A stretch of DNA of 8,699 nucleotides from JBCDHN01 sp964351855. Its GTDB lineage: Bacteria; Verrucomicrobiota; Verrucomicrobiia; Verrucomicrobiales; DEV007. The notes below the pieces were generated by a model. That model worked only from the letters and a program-made list of their open reading frames with translations. It made no database searches and was not told where the DNA came from. Shown piece by piece: positions 1-6,844 of the stretch. Each line of letters begins with the position of its first letter. Within the stretch, counting starts at the first letter, position 1. The DNA lies in assembly GCA_964351855.1 (NCBI GenBank), contig CAYGQD010000271.1, forward strand, positions 1 through 8,699, in the 5' to 3' direction. Position numbers and translations under genes: made by a program.

Positions 1-1
1 T

Positions 2-478
2 GATGCCCAGAACTACGCCGCTTGGGTGGGGAAACGCCTTCCGACGGAGGCGGAGTGGGAATTTGCGGCCCGGGGTGGTCTGGAACAAGCGCTCTATCCC
101 TGGGGCAACGAGCTTCGTCCCGGCGGAAAGCATGTTTGCAACATTTGGCAGGGAAGCTTCCCTCAGACCGACACCGCAGAGGATGGATTCGCTGGAACGG
201 CTCCGGTGAAAACGTTTCCCGCGAATGGCTACGGGCTTCACAACGTGGCCGGAAACGTTTGGGAATGGACGGCGGATTGGTTTTCGCCGGACTGGCATCT
301 CACCGCCGCTCGTGAAAACCCGAAAGGGCCTGATTCAGGGGAGTCGAAGGTGATTCGGGGTGGCTCGTTTCTGTGCCACGACAGTTATTGCAACCGCTAC
401 CGCGTCAGTGCGAGAACCAGCAACACGCCGGATAGTTCGACCTGTCACACCGGCTTTCGCCTTGCGATGACGCTGTAA
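2..478 (+). CDS. Formylglycine-generating enzyme (aerobic sulfatase maturase), C-terminal part, 5' end outside window
   Basis: This enzyme oxidises a cysteine (in a CxPxR motif) of type I sulfatases to the catalytic formylglycine, using oxygen. The reading frame is open from base 2 and gives 158 residues before the TAA at 476-478; the N-terminal half lies off the window. The fragment starts in the family signature AWVGKRLPTEAEWEFAARGG (about residues 7-26). It continues with NGYGLHNVAGNVWEW (75-89) and ends in the catalytic block RGGSFLCHDSYCNRYR (119-134), followed by NTPDSS and GFR. Cys125 and Cys130 match the catalytic, copper-binding cysteine pair of true FGEs (Cys336/Cys341 in human SUMF1). 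Many FGE-sulfatase-domain proteins lack this pair, so a real maturase is more likely than a generic SUMF1-domain protein. An internal GTG at 26 is not the start, because the signature begins before it. No sulfatase is in view; it may lie upstream. Confidence 0.92.
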   Translation, partial: DAQNYAAWVGKRLPTEAEWEFAARGGLEQALYPWGNELRPGGKHVCNIWQGSFPQTDTAEDGFAGTAPVKTFPANGYGLHNVAGNVWEWTADWFSPDWHLTAARENPKGPDSGESKVIRGGSFLCHDSYCNRYRVSARTSNTPDSSTCHTGFRLAMTL

Positions 479-491
479 CCTGAACGTTTCC

Positions 492-1310
492 CTAGCGCCG
501 CAAGTTGCCGGGAATGAAGCGACGAGTCAGTTTCCGCATGAACCCGGTTTTCTCGGGCTCGGCAGGCTTTGCTTCTTGAGGAGCGGGATCTTCGAAACGG
601 CGCTGCAAGACGCGAGCAACGATCTTTTCGGAGCGGCCTTCTTGTTCTTCGACCGCGACGGAAACTTCCGGGTAACTGGCGACGAGAATGGGCTCGTAGG
701 CGATCGGATCGAGCGGCTCGCCGGACGGTTCCTTCCGGGTCCGAATCCGATTCGGGCTAAGCAGGGGAGGGGTCATCGCGTTGAAGAAGGTTCTCACGGT
801 TTTCCGTTCTTTTTCCTCGTCCCGTCCGCCGAGCGGCAAGGCACCCCACAGCCCGATGAACCCTTCCGCCATGTCTAGGTCGCGATCCTCAAAATAAGCG
901 GACTCGACATGGAAGGCGGAGGTGAGGGCGACATTTTCGTCAGCACCCATCGCCTCTTCATCATCCACGGCCCCTTCATCGAACTCGTAGTAGCCAGCGA
1001 ACCAGTTGAGATCCGTTAAATCCCCGAGTGGAGCTTTCCGGGCCATTTCAAAGGAACCCGTTGTGGTCGCGGAACGGAATGGAGAAAGCTGATTTTGGCT
1101 GGCATCCTCATCGTCATACTTCGCCAATTCTGGTGGGAGGGGAATGGCGGTGGAATTGCCCAATTCAAACGACGAAAAGAGGATCGTCGCGTTGTCCTCT
1201 TCAGCGAACGAGCTCCAGACAAAACTTGCCACAATCAGAGTGGCAAAACTCGTTTTGAAGCGGAAAGCCATCGTTGTGATTCTCGCGGAGCGAAAGAAGG
1301 TCGGATTCAT
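492..1310 (-). CDS. Exported acidic protein of unknown function
   Basis: I do not recognise this 272-residue protein. It begins with a signal peptide whose hydrophobic core is about residues 21-35, with likely cleavage after SSFA (residue 36), so the mature protein starts EED. An ATG at codon 14 (base 1271) would give a more usual 23-residue signal peptide and may be the true start. Neither start has a Shine-Dalgarno sequence. The mature chain is strongly acidic around 107-150 (runs such as FDEGAVDDEEAMGADE), has a Gly/Leu/Trp patch near 151-162, a Pro/Glu/Ala-rich linker at 241-254 and a basic tail (FMRKLTRRFIPGNLRR). No repeats, cysteines or catalytic motifs are visible. The gene ends 13 bases from the convergent FGE gene and has its own AT-rich upstream region, so it is probably transcribed alone. 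A periplasmic or surface location is inferred from the signal peptide. Confidence 0.75.
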   Translation of the reverse strand: MNPTFFRSARITTMAFRFKTSFATLIVASFVWSSFAEEDNATILFSSFELGNSTAIPLPPELAKYDDEDASQNQLSPFRSATTTGSFEMARKAPLGDLTDLNWFAGYYEFDEGAVDDEEAMGADENVALTSAFHVESAYFEDRDLDMAEGFIGLWGALPLGGRDEEKERKTVRTFFNAMTPPLLSPNRIRTRKEPSGEPLDPIAYEPILVASYPEVSVAVEEQEGRSEKIVARVLQRRFEDPAPQEAKPAEPEKTGFMRKLTRRFIPGNLRR

Positions 1311-1356
1311 GTTAGGAAAGGAGGTCTAGAGAAGTGCCAGAGCGGTCGTTTTGTAA

Positions 1357-1379
1357 ATTATTATAAATATTATAATAAT
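1357..1379 (-). promoter_or_regulatory. AT-rich perfect palindrome with two TATAAT boxes, putative promoter/operator
   Basis: Ten-base arms (ATTATTATAA at 1357-1366 and TTATAATAAT at 1370-1379) pair perfectly around an ATA centre, 47 bases before the leftward start at 1310. On the minus strand the hexamer TATAAT occurs at 1374-1369 and at 1365-1360; the second would put a transcript start near 1352. No convincing -35 box is seen at the right distance. The palindrome could be an operator, a melting region or simply AT-rich sequence. The call is tentative. Confidence 0.35.
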
Positions 1380-1540
1380 CAACTATTTTCATAAACACGA
1401 ATTAGATAGATTCGAGATAAATCAAGAGACTAAGATTATTTGGCAAACCGTAATCACAAACGAGAAGCTTCGTGATTCTAACATTGACACTACCGTCCCA
1501 AAAACCATCCAGAACCCTCAATGTCAAGCAGTCCGAACCG

Positions 1541-1571
1541 AAAAAAACCGGGTCATGCTCAGCATGCCCGG
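1541..1571 (-). terminator. Rho-independent terminator of the leftward Skp-like/exported-protein unit
   Basis: The stem pairs CCGGG (1548-1552) with CCCGG (1567-1571) and continues inward, after one unpaired T at 1553, with CATGC against GCATG. Read on the minus strand, the GC-rich hairpin is followed directly by seven T (A7 at 1541-1547). It lies 29 bases beyond the stop codon of the gene at 1601. There is no T run on the plus-strand side, so it acts leftward only. Confidence 0.85.
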
Positions 1572-1600
1572 CTTCTCAAAAAGGGAAATGAACGGATTCG

Positions 1601-2095
1601 TTATTCGCCGGCCACGTTGAGGAACTCTCTCACGGCCAAGTTCTCGACGAACTTCTGGTTCAGAGGGACCATTCTCATGATGCTGTCCGGCCGGAAATAG
1701 GCGTTTTTCTGGAGGATCGCGACGGAACCCCCGGAAGTGGCATCAAATCGGGAAAACTGCCGAGTCGCTGGATTGTAATAGAAAACTTGCTGAACCAGGA
1801 TCATTCCTTTGGCTGAGCCATTGGTGAGAGCTTGCAAGTCGGCCTTCTTGACGGCGCCGAAGTAATCGCGGTTCGATTGGACCCGGCCATCATCGACGAT
1901 GAACGAAACCCACTCCAAGTCGGCATTCCACTTCAGATCTTTGGGATCAATCAATTTGGGCGTATTGGCAGCGGCGTTGGCGGCGTTGGCGGTTTCGGCA
2001 CCTTCAGCAGGAACATTGTCCTGGGCGATGGCGCTGCTGGCGAAGAAAAGAGCACCTGCTGCGGCGATTAGTTTAAGGGAATGGGCTTGCTTCAT
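1601..2095 (-). CDS. Small exported protein of unknown function, downstream of Skp-like lipoprotein
   Basis: This is a 164-residue protein that I cannot assign to a family. Residues 1-24 form a clear signal peptide (MKQAHSLKLIAAAGALFF, cleavage after AIA before QDN), so the mature protein is about 140 residues and outside the cytoplasm. A low-complexity Ala/Asn/Glu linker (29-46) leads into a compact domain from about residue 48 with alternating hydrophobic stretches (EWVSFIVDDGRVQSNRDYFG; MILVQQVFYYNPATRQFSRF), suggesting a mainly beta fold. There are no cysteines. It follows the Skp-like lipoprotein gene by 54 bases and is followed by a strong terminator, so the two are probably co-transcribed and may work together in envelope assembly; that link is inferred from position only. 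There is no Shine-Dalgarno sequence; the start is preceded by an A/C-rich stretch with a 10-base direct repeat. Confidence 0.8.
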   Translation of the reverse strand: MKQAHSLKLIAAAGALFFASSAIAQDNVPAEGAETANAANAAANTPKLIDPKDLKWNADLEWVSFIVDDGRVQSNRDYFGAVKKADLQALTNGSAKGMILVQQVFYYNPATRQFSRFDATSGGSVAILQKNAYFRPDSIMRMVPLNQKFVENLAVREFLNVAGE

Positions 2096-2100
2096 CGGTG

Positions 2101-2134
2101 GTGTTTTTAGAATGGTTGGTATTCGTGTTTTTAG
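2101..2134. repeat. Ten-base direct repeat in the leader of the small exported protein
   Basis: GTGTTTTTAG occurs at 2101-2110 and again at 2125-2134, 24 bases apart. On the coding (minus) strand it reads CTAAAAACAC twice, with the nearer copy six bases from the ATG at 2095. It could be an unstructured A-rich translation leader, a protein-binding site or chance. No function is demonstrated. Confidence 0.4.
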
Positions 2135-2149
2135 GGAAGGGATGAGAAA

Positions 2150-2740
2150 TCAGGGAATAATGGGAGTGACGGACGTTCCAGGTGCGGACATCAGGCGAAT
2201 CACATCTTCAGTGATATCGTAATTTTCGTCGTAGGCAAAGAGGACCGCCTCATTCTTGGTCAGGACAATTTTGAATCCTTTCTCAAGAGCGATCTGCACC
2301 GCGATGGGGCGCACCTCATTGCGAAATTGCTGAATCAAGGTCGCCTGATCGCGGCTGAGTTGCTGCTGGGCGGTGCTTTGAGCGCGAGAAAGCTGGACAT
2401 TGAGGTTGTTGACCAACTGGGCCATTTGCTGTTGCTGCGCATCGGTCGGAGTCGCGCCGATTTGTTGCTGCTGAAGCTGAACCTGCTGCTGGAAGCGGGA
2501 CTGCAATTGACCCAACTCGTTGTTGAACTGGCTTTGCCGCTGCTGGAGCGCATTCTGAAGCGCGACGTCGCGTTTGAGCCGGGTCGCGATTTGGTCCAGA
2601 TCGATGATGGCGAATCCGCCGCCCGATGCATTCGAACTTCCGTCTCCTCCATCGCCGCCGAATTGGATGCCCAGTTTATCGCAGCCTGTCAGGCCGAGGA
2701 CCGAGGCGCTGATGAGGAGAATGAAGAAGGTTCGGATCAT
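2150..2740 (-). CDS. Skp/OmpH-like periplasmic chaperone, lipoprotein form
   Basis: Skp (OmpH) holds unfolded outer-membrane proteins in the periplasm by coiled-coil arms. This 196-residue protein shows the family layout: a beta strand FAIIDLDQIATR (43-54), a long Gln-rich helical region predicted as coiled coil (about 55-145), then the C-terminal strands (IALEKGFKIVLTKNEAVLFAY, about 150-170) and the usual ending YDITEDVIRLM. Instead of a plain signal peptide it has a lipoprotein signal, with lipobox LTGC and Cys20 as the lipidated residue, and a Gly/Ser-rich tether (28-42). Asp follows the Cys; in Enterobacteria that keeps lipoproteins in the inner membrane, but the rule is untested here. 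It is not beside bamA or lpxD, the common Skp neighbours. It is first in a likely two-gene unit. There is no Shine-Dalgarno sequence before the ATG. Confidence 0.85.
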   Translation of the reverse strand: MIRTFFILLISASVLGLTGCDKLGIQFGGDGGDGSSNASGGGFAIIDLDQIATRLKRDVALQNALQQRQSQFNNELGQLQSRFQQQVQLQQQQIGATPTDAQQQQMAQLVNNLNVQLSRAQSTAQQQLSRDQATLIQQFRNEVRPIAVQIALEKGFKIVLTKNEAVLFAYDENYDITEDVIRLMSAPGTSVTPIIP

Positions 2741-2767
2741 GAGTTTGGTTTTTTAAAAGGGACGCTT

Positions 2768-2796
2768 GTTGTATGATATGATTGTCGCAGTGTCGA
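2768..2796 (-). promoter_or_regulatory. Candidate sigma-70-type promoter of the Skp-like lipoprotein gene
   Basis: On the minus strand TCGACA (2796-2791; five of six consensus bases) is followed after exactly 17 bases by TACAAC (2773-2768; four of six). A transcript would begin near 2761, about 20 bases before the ATG at 2740. It lies in the 85-base gap after the radical SAM gene, where the Skp-like unit would need its own promoter. The match is moderate and the consensus is borrowed from other phyla. Confidence 0.35.
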
Positions 2797-2825
2797 GCAT
2801 GTGACGTAGTTTTGTTGGTCCGTTT

Positions 2826-3917
2826 TCAGAAAAGCTGCAGCTGCGTTTCGACATTTTTGCGGAAAAACGCGGTCGATAACTGCATTCGGCGATCCAGCAG
2901 GCCTAACCGACTGGCCGAAACTTTAAAGAGCGAGCGGATCTCATCGGCAATTTGTCCTTCGCCCCGCATGCGCAGACCGAACCGGCTGTCGTTGAGCTTT
3001 CCGCCTCGCATTTCCCGGATGCGGCCCTCGATTCTTTCCCGACGATCCGGGAAATGCCGCTCCAGCCAATTGAAAAAGAGTTCCGGCATTCCGTGAGAAA
3101 GGCGAACCACCGAGTAAAAAGCGAAACTTGCCCCCGCCTCTTTAGCTTCGGCCAAAATCGCGGGAATTTCGTGATCATTGAGTCCGGGAATGATGGGCGC
3201 CACGGAAACGCCCGTGGGAATTCCCGCCTCGCTCAGTTCGCGGATCGTCTGGAGTCGAAATTGCGGAATCGAGGCCCGCGGTTCCATGGCTGAGGCAAGC
3301 TTGTGATCGAGCGTGGTGACGGAAAGAACCACCGCTGCTGCTCGATAATGCGCCAGCAGCTGGAGAGGTTCGATATCGCGGGTGACGAGGTGGTTCTTGG
3401 TCACGATGGCGACCGGATTGCGAAATTCGCCGAGAACTTCCAGGCAACGTCGCGTGATCCCCAGTTCTCGCTCGACCGGTTGGTAGCAATCCGTCACCCC
3501 GCTGCAAGCCAGCGTCTGCGGTTCCCATTTCGGAGCGCTCAGCTCTTTCCGGAGCAGATCTGGCGCGTTCTCCTTCACCATAATTCGGGTTTCGAAGTCC
3601 AGGCCCGCGCTGAATCCCAGGTATTCGTGATAGGGCCGGGCGTAGCAGTAGCTACAGCCATGTTCACAACCCCGATACGGGTTCAAACTCGCCTCGAACC
3701 CCAGATCGGGACTCGCGTTCTCGCTGATGATGCTCTGTGAGTCGTCGCGATAAAAGATCGTCTTCGGTCGTTTCACCGCGAAATCCGGATCTCCCGCCAT
3801 CAGATCCTGAAAGGCATCCGCGTCCGGTTCCACGGACAGTTGCTCAAAGCGGTTTCCGGGATTTTCCGGCGTGCCGCGGCCTTTGGGGGGATGAAATGGG
3901 GCAAACGTTTCGCTCAC
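2826..3917 (-). CDS. PA0069-family radical SAM protein (SplB-like)
   Basis: Radical SAM enzymes use a 4Fe-4S cluster to cleave S-adenosylmethionine and generate a radical; the substrate of this subfamily is not known to me. From the start chosen here (GTG at 3917, 363 residues) the protein opens MSETFAPFHPPKGRGT, the typical family N-terminus. It carries the cluster motif C84-x3-C88-x2-C91 within NPYRGCEHGCSYCYARP. Further conserved stretches are the Gly-containing SGVTDCYQPVE (139-149), IVTKN and VSVAPIIPGLND. The frame stays open to a GTG at 4016 (396 residues). I reject that start because it would leave 14 bases to the divergent gene at 4031, and because codons 13-22 are AT-rich (TAC ATA TCT AAA ATA), unlike the gene body. 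The DNA-repair enzyme spore photoproduct lyase is a distant relative. It probably acts in the cytoplasm. It is likely a separate transcript from the lipoprotein gene, 85 bases downstream. Confidence 0.9.
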   Translation of the reverse strand: MSETFAPFHPPKGRGTPENPGNRFEQLSVEPDADAFQDLMAGDPDFAVKRPKTIFYRDDSQSIISENASPDLGFEASLNPYRGCEHGCSYCYARPYHEYLGFSAGLDFETRIMVKENAPDLLRKELSAPKWEPQTLACSGVTDCYQPVERELGITRRCLEVLGEFRNPVAIVTKNHLVTRDIEPLQLLAHYRAAAVVLSVTTLDHKLASAMEPRASIPQFRLQTIRELSEAGIPTGVSVAPIIPGLNDHEIPAILAEAKEAGASFAFYSVVRLSHGMPELFFNWLERHFPDRRERIEGRIREMRGGKLNDSRFGLRMRGEGQIADEIRSLFKVSASRLGLLDRRMQLSTAFFRKNVETQLQLF

Positions 3918-4030
3918 GTGACTGGGTTCGATCTGGAGTTGTTCGGGTGAACAGTTACGCTTTATTTTAGATATGTAAAGCTCTTTGCCGACTTGCGAGA
4001 AATCGCCCGGGGACACCGTGGTTTGAGATC
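3918..4030. promoter_or_regulatory. Divergent promoter region between radical SAM and propeller genes
   Basis: If the radical SAM gene starts at 3917, this 113-base gap must hold promoters for both directions. Its centre (3960-3980) is AT-rich, with a TAAAAT box on the minus strand at 3969-3964 and TATGTA on the plus strand at 3972-3977. No well-spaced -35 partners were found. There is no Shine-Dalgarno sequence before the ATG at 4031. Confidence 0.35.
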
Positions 4031-6844
4031 ATGAGGCAACTTTCGACCGCGTTTCTCTCCGCCCTGCTCTTACTGATTCTGACGACCGAAGAGACGGGCG
4101 CGCAGACCATTGGTTCTTTGCGGAATGATTTGGAGAGCGGGGAGCGAAGCCGAGTCATTTCGGCGACTACGAGGGTACAGGAGCAGAAGCTGGCCGAACT
4201 GTATCCAGCGGTTCACGCGGCGTTTTCGGCGACGGACGATGAAACGATTCGCCGTCAAGCGCTCTTCCTGATGTCGAGGGCGGGTGCGCCCCAAGTGCCG
4301 GTGATGGTGGTGGAGGCGATTGACGATCCGAAAGCCACCAATCTCGGGAATCGACACCTTTCCGCAAGGGAGTTGGCCTTGCAGCGCGTTCTCCGAACCG
4401 AGGATGAATCCGTGATCGTTCCGGCGATTCGGAGGGCGATCGCTGATTCGGAGGTTTATTATCGCAAACATGGGGCGGCGGCGTTGGCGGCTTATCCTGA
4501 AGGGCACGAGCTCTTTGCGAAGGAGATCGAGAAATTGGCCACGGATCCGAATCCGGTTGTTCGGTTCACCTTTTTTTCGAAACTGAAGGTGACGCCAACG
4601 GTTAAGCCATTCCTCTTCGATGCGATCTATCGGTCGAACGATCCTGGCGATATCATCTCGGCAGCGTTCGCGATTTCCCGCGATCCGGATTGGCCCGAAG
4701 GCTACGGGAAAGACGCATCCGGCTTGACCGAATTTATTACCGGAGCGTTGGGGAACCCGGATGAAGCGATGGCCGGAGCGGCGGCGGGGGCCCTTTCCTT
4801 TTTGATCCGGAAAAATCAACTGACCGAGGAATGGTTCGACCTGGATCCGCCGGAGAATCATCGTCGAACGGTGATGGTGGCGCATTTGTTTCGGGAACTG
4901 AATGCGCCTTTCGATCTCTCGATTCTCCGTCCGGTGATCGAAAGGGGGGAGGAGCCGGAGCAACTCCGCGCGGTGGCGATCTTGTCGGAAGTGGGAACGG
5001 TCGAGGCCGTTCCGATGCTTGAGCTGGCCTTACGAAGCGATTCCGCCGACGTCCGGAAGTCGGCCGTGTTCGGTCTTCGCGCGGTGGGGTGGATCGCGGA
5101 CTTCACTGAGGTGGGGACCAAGCCCAACGGTCGTCCGGTTTCCACCCTGGTGGGGAAGACGGACCTGAACGAGGCAGAACACTCTCGCGTTGCCGCCGCC
5201 TCCGCTGCATTGAAGGAAGCTCAAGTGTCTTCGGATGCGGTTGTCGCTCGGCTAGCGACGGATGCGTTGGCTCGGATCGGGGCCATTCCGCCCTCCATCC
5301 CGTTGCTGGATCTTGAGGTTTGGAATGCGAAGCCGCGACCACTTCGGAAGCTGAACTATGTTGCCGGAAATCCCCTTCCGCCCGGCGAGCCGCTCGCGAT
5401 CGGCAACCAGAAGCAACTGTTCATCGACGACTTCATCATCGATCAACTCGAAAACGCGAAGAGAGCCTTTCACGCGTTTGAGAAGCACCCGGCCAATCCC
5501 ATTTTCCACGCGCAGATGCCGTGGGAAGAAAACTGGGTCGATAACTTCATGTGCAGCGTGCATTACGATGAAACGAGCCGTGACTTCAAACTCTGGTACC
5601 GCTGTGGGGCCAATCATACCCTCGGGGCTTATGCCGTTTCGGAAGACGGAATCGCCTGGTATCGTCCCAACCTGGGGCGCGTTGACTTTCATGGTTCGTC
5701 CGAAAACAACCTCCTGGGTTGGAAGCCGGAACTCTACCGCGATGCTCACCAGCCCGGCCACAATGTCTCTTACCTGCCCGATGCGGACCTGGGCCAGCGC
5801 TATCTTTCCTTCTTCGATTACAGTGGCGAAACGCGCGGTTTCTACGTCAGCAGCTCGCCGGAAGGAATTCGCTGGAGCCAGCCGACTCACGCCCAAGTCA
5901 TCTACGGAGATGTGGCTTCATTGATCCCCGATCCCGTCGGCGGATTTCTCCTCTTCCCCAAGCAGGCGCTTTGGATCGATGGCTACCGTCGTTCCTTCGG
6001 TTTCGCCCAACTCAAAGCGGTCGATGCCTATGCGCCGCGAGCCTATCCCTTCGTCACGCTCCCTGAAAAACACGATGCGCTGGTTGGCCGGGAGGCGGCC
6101 CGTTCCTTCGGAATTCTGGCAAAGCGCACCCTCAATCCTGCGGATGGCGGCTACTACTCGAATTGGCACACACAGATTTACTCGGTTACCCCGCTGATTT
6201 ACGAAGGAATGGTTCTGGGATTCTACGATCTCTGGTATCTCACCGGGAAAAAAGAAGGTCCGTTGGAAATGCTGCTCAAGGCGACTCGCGACCGAAAACA
6301 ATGGTTTGAGGTCGGCTACCCCAAGGCATTCTTGCCGAGAGGAAAACCGGGAGAATGGGATGCCGGAATGGTTTACGGAGGGAGCAATATTCTGGTGATC
6401 GACGACGAGATTCGTTTCTACTACGCGGGTTTCAATCTCGGTCACTACACCGACATTCCCTGGGGAAGCCAGCCCCACCAGATCATGGGAGTGGGATTGG
6501 CGACGATGCGTCTGGATGGATTTGCGTCGATTCGCGCTGGCGACAAAACCGGCACGGTGACCACGAAGCCGCTTCAATTCAGCGGCAGCGAACTGCAAAT
6601 CAACGCAATCGCGAATCAGGGCCAAATTCGCGCCGAAATTCTGGACGAAAACGGAACGCCGATTCCGGGGTTCACCGCAGAAACCAGCATTCCGGTCAAA
6701 TCCGATGGAGTTCGCGAAATCCTCGCCTGGCAAAACGCCAATCTGGTCGATCTCGTCGGCAAAACCGTCCAAATCCGCTTTCTGCTCGAAAACGCGGATC
6801 TGTTCGCGTTCCAATTTCGTGACGGCCTCATTTCGCTCAATTGA
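4031..6844 (+). CDS. Secreted HEAT-repeat protein with GH43/GH32-like five-bladed propeller domain
   Basis: This 937-residue protein has a signal peptide (residues 1-24, hydrophobic core FLSALLLLILT, cleavage near GA before QT). Residues about 30-425 are helical HEAT/Armadillo-like repeats, for example LRAVAILSEVGTVEAVPMLE and VRKSAVFGLRAVG near 313-350; these usually form a protein-binding scaffold. From about 458 (KQLFIDDFIID) to 830 comes a beta-propeller of the type often labelled glycosyl hydrolase family 43/32-like in Planctomycetes and Verrucomicrobia, with features such as KHPANPIF, DETSRDFKLWYRCG and YAVSEDGIAWYRP. Residues about 835-937 look like a beta-sandwich accessory domain. 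Carbohydrate hydrolysis is a family-level guess: I cannot point to the catalytic acids with certainty. The nearby FGE gene would suit sulfated polysaccharide use. The gene is transcribed alone and rightward. Confidence 0.85.
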   Translation: MRQLSTAFLSALLLLILTTEETGAQTIGSLRNDLESGERSRVISATTRVQEQKLAELYPAVHAAFSATDDETIRRQALFLMSRAGAPQVPVMVVEAIDDPKATNLGNRHLSARELALQRVLRTEDESVIVPAIRRAIADSEVYYRKHGAAALAAYPEGHELFAKEIEKLATDPNPVVRFTFFSKLKVTPTVKPFLFDAIYRSNDPGDIISAAFAISRDPDWPEGYGKDASGLTEFITGALGNPDEAMAGAAAGALSFLIRKNQLTEEWFDLDPPENHRRTVMVAHLFRELNAPFDLSILRPVIERGEEPEQLRAVAILSEVGTVEAVPMLELALRSDSADVRKSAVFGLRAVGWIADFTEVGTKPNGRPVSTLVGKTDLNEAEHSRVAAASAALKEAQVSSDAVVARLATDALARIGAIPPSIPLLDLEVWNAKPRPLRKLNYVAGNPLPPGEPLAIGNQKQLFIDDFIIDQLENAKRAFHAFEKHPANPIFHAQMPWEENWVDNFMCSVHYDETSRDFKLWYRCGANHTLGAYAVSEDGIAWYRPNLGRVDFHGSSENNLLGWKPELYRDAHQPGHNVSYLPDADLGQRYLSFFDYSGETRGFYVSSSPEGIRWSQPTHAQVIYGDVASLIPDPVGGFLLFPKQALWIDGYRRSFGFAQLKAVDAYAPRAYPFVTLPEKHDALVGREAARSFGILAKRTLNPADGGYYSNWHTQIYSVTPLIYEGMVLGFYDLWYLTGKKEGPLEMLLKATRDRKQWFEVGYPKAFLPRGKPGEWDAGMVYGGSNILVIDDEIRFYYAGFNLGHYTDIPWGSQPHQIMGVGLATMRLDGFASIRAGDKTGTVTTKPLQFSGSELQINAIANQGQIRAEILDENGTPIPGFTAETSIPVKSDGVREILAWQNANLVDLVGKTVQIRFLLENADLFAFQFRDGLISLN

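Larger units (their letters stand above)
1311..1600. other. Gene-free AT-rich spacer between two leftward genes
   Basis: This 290-base spacer is much richer in A and T than its surroundings, especially 1350-1450. It holds the likely promoter region of the leftward gene starting at 1310, including an AT palindrome, and at its other end the terminator of the leftward gene 1601-2095. A weak hairpin (AATCAC at 1452-1457 with GTGATT at 1472-1477) lies between them. Short frames that cross it show no coding character. I see no RNA gene. Confidence 0.6.

Noticed and set aside
479..530. Possible bidirectional terminator between the convergent FGE gene and the orphan gene
   Set aside because: Only the four-base GCAA/TTGC symmetry near 501-509 was found, with no T run.
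1144..1329. Plus-strand frames around 1028-1394, with AAAGGAGG at 1317-1324
   Set aside because: The AGGAGG lies on the strand opposite the real gene and no plausible plus-strand start follows it at the right distance.
1452..1477. Weak hairpin AATCAC/GTGATT
   Set aside because: Only six pairs with a 14-base loop in an AT-rich spacer, so chance is likely; there is no T run for a terminator.
1960..2000. Short tandem GGCGTT repeats
   Set aside because: They lie inside the gene 1601-2095 and simply encode its Ala/Asn-rich linker.
3918..4016. N-terminal extension of the radical SAM gene to a GTG at 4016
   Set aside because: It leaves only 14 bases to the divergent ATG at 4031, uses AT-rich codons unlike the gene body and adds residues not typical of the family. 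The GTG at 3917 gives the usual N-terminus.
4070..4963. 297-codon open frame antisense to the HEAT-repeat region
   Set aside because: Arg/His/Pro-rich translation with no recognisable domain, lying opposite a clearly coding frame with a signal peptide and repeats.
5252..5896. 214-codon open frame antisense to the start of the propeller domain
   Set aside because: A shadow of the GC-biased plus-strand frame, which has clear propeller motifs there.
5918..6814. 298-codon open frame antisense to the propeller domain
   Set aside because: No domain, and it mirrors the third-position bias of the real plus-strand gene.
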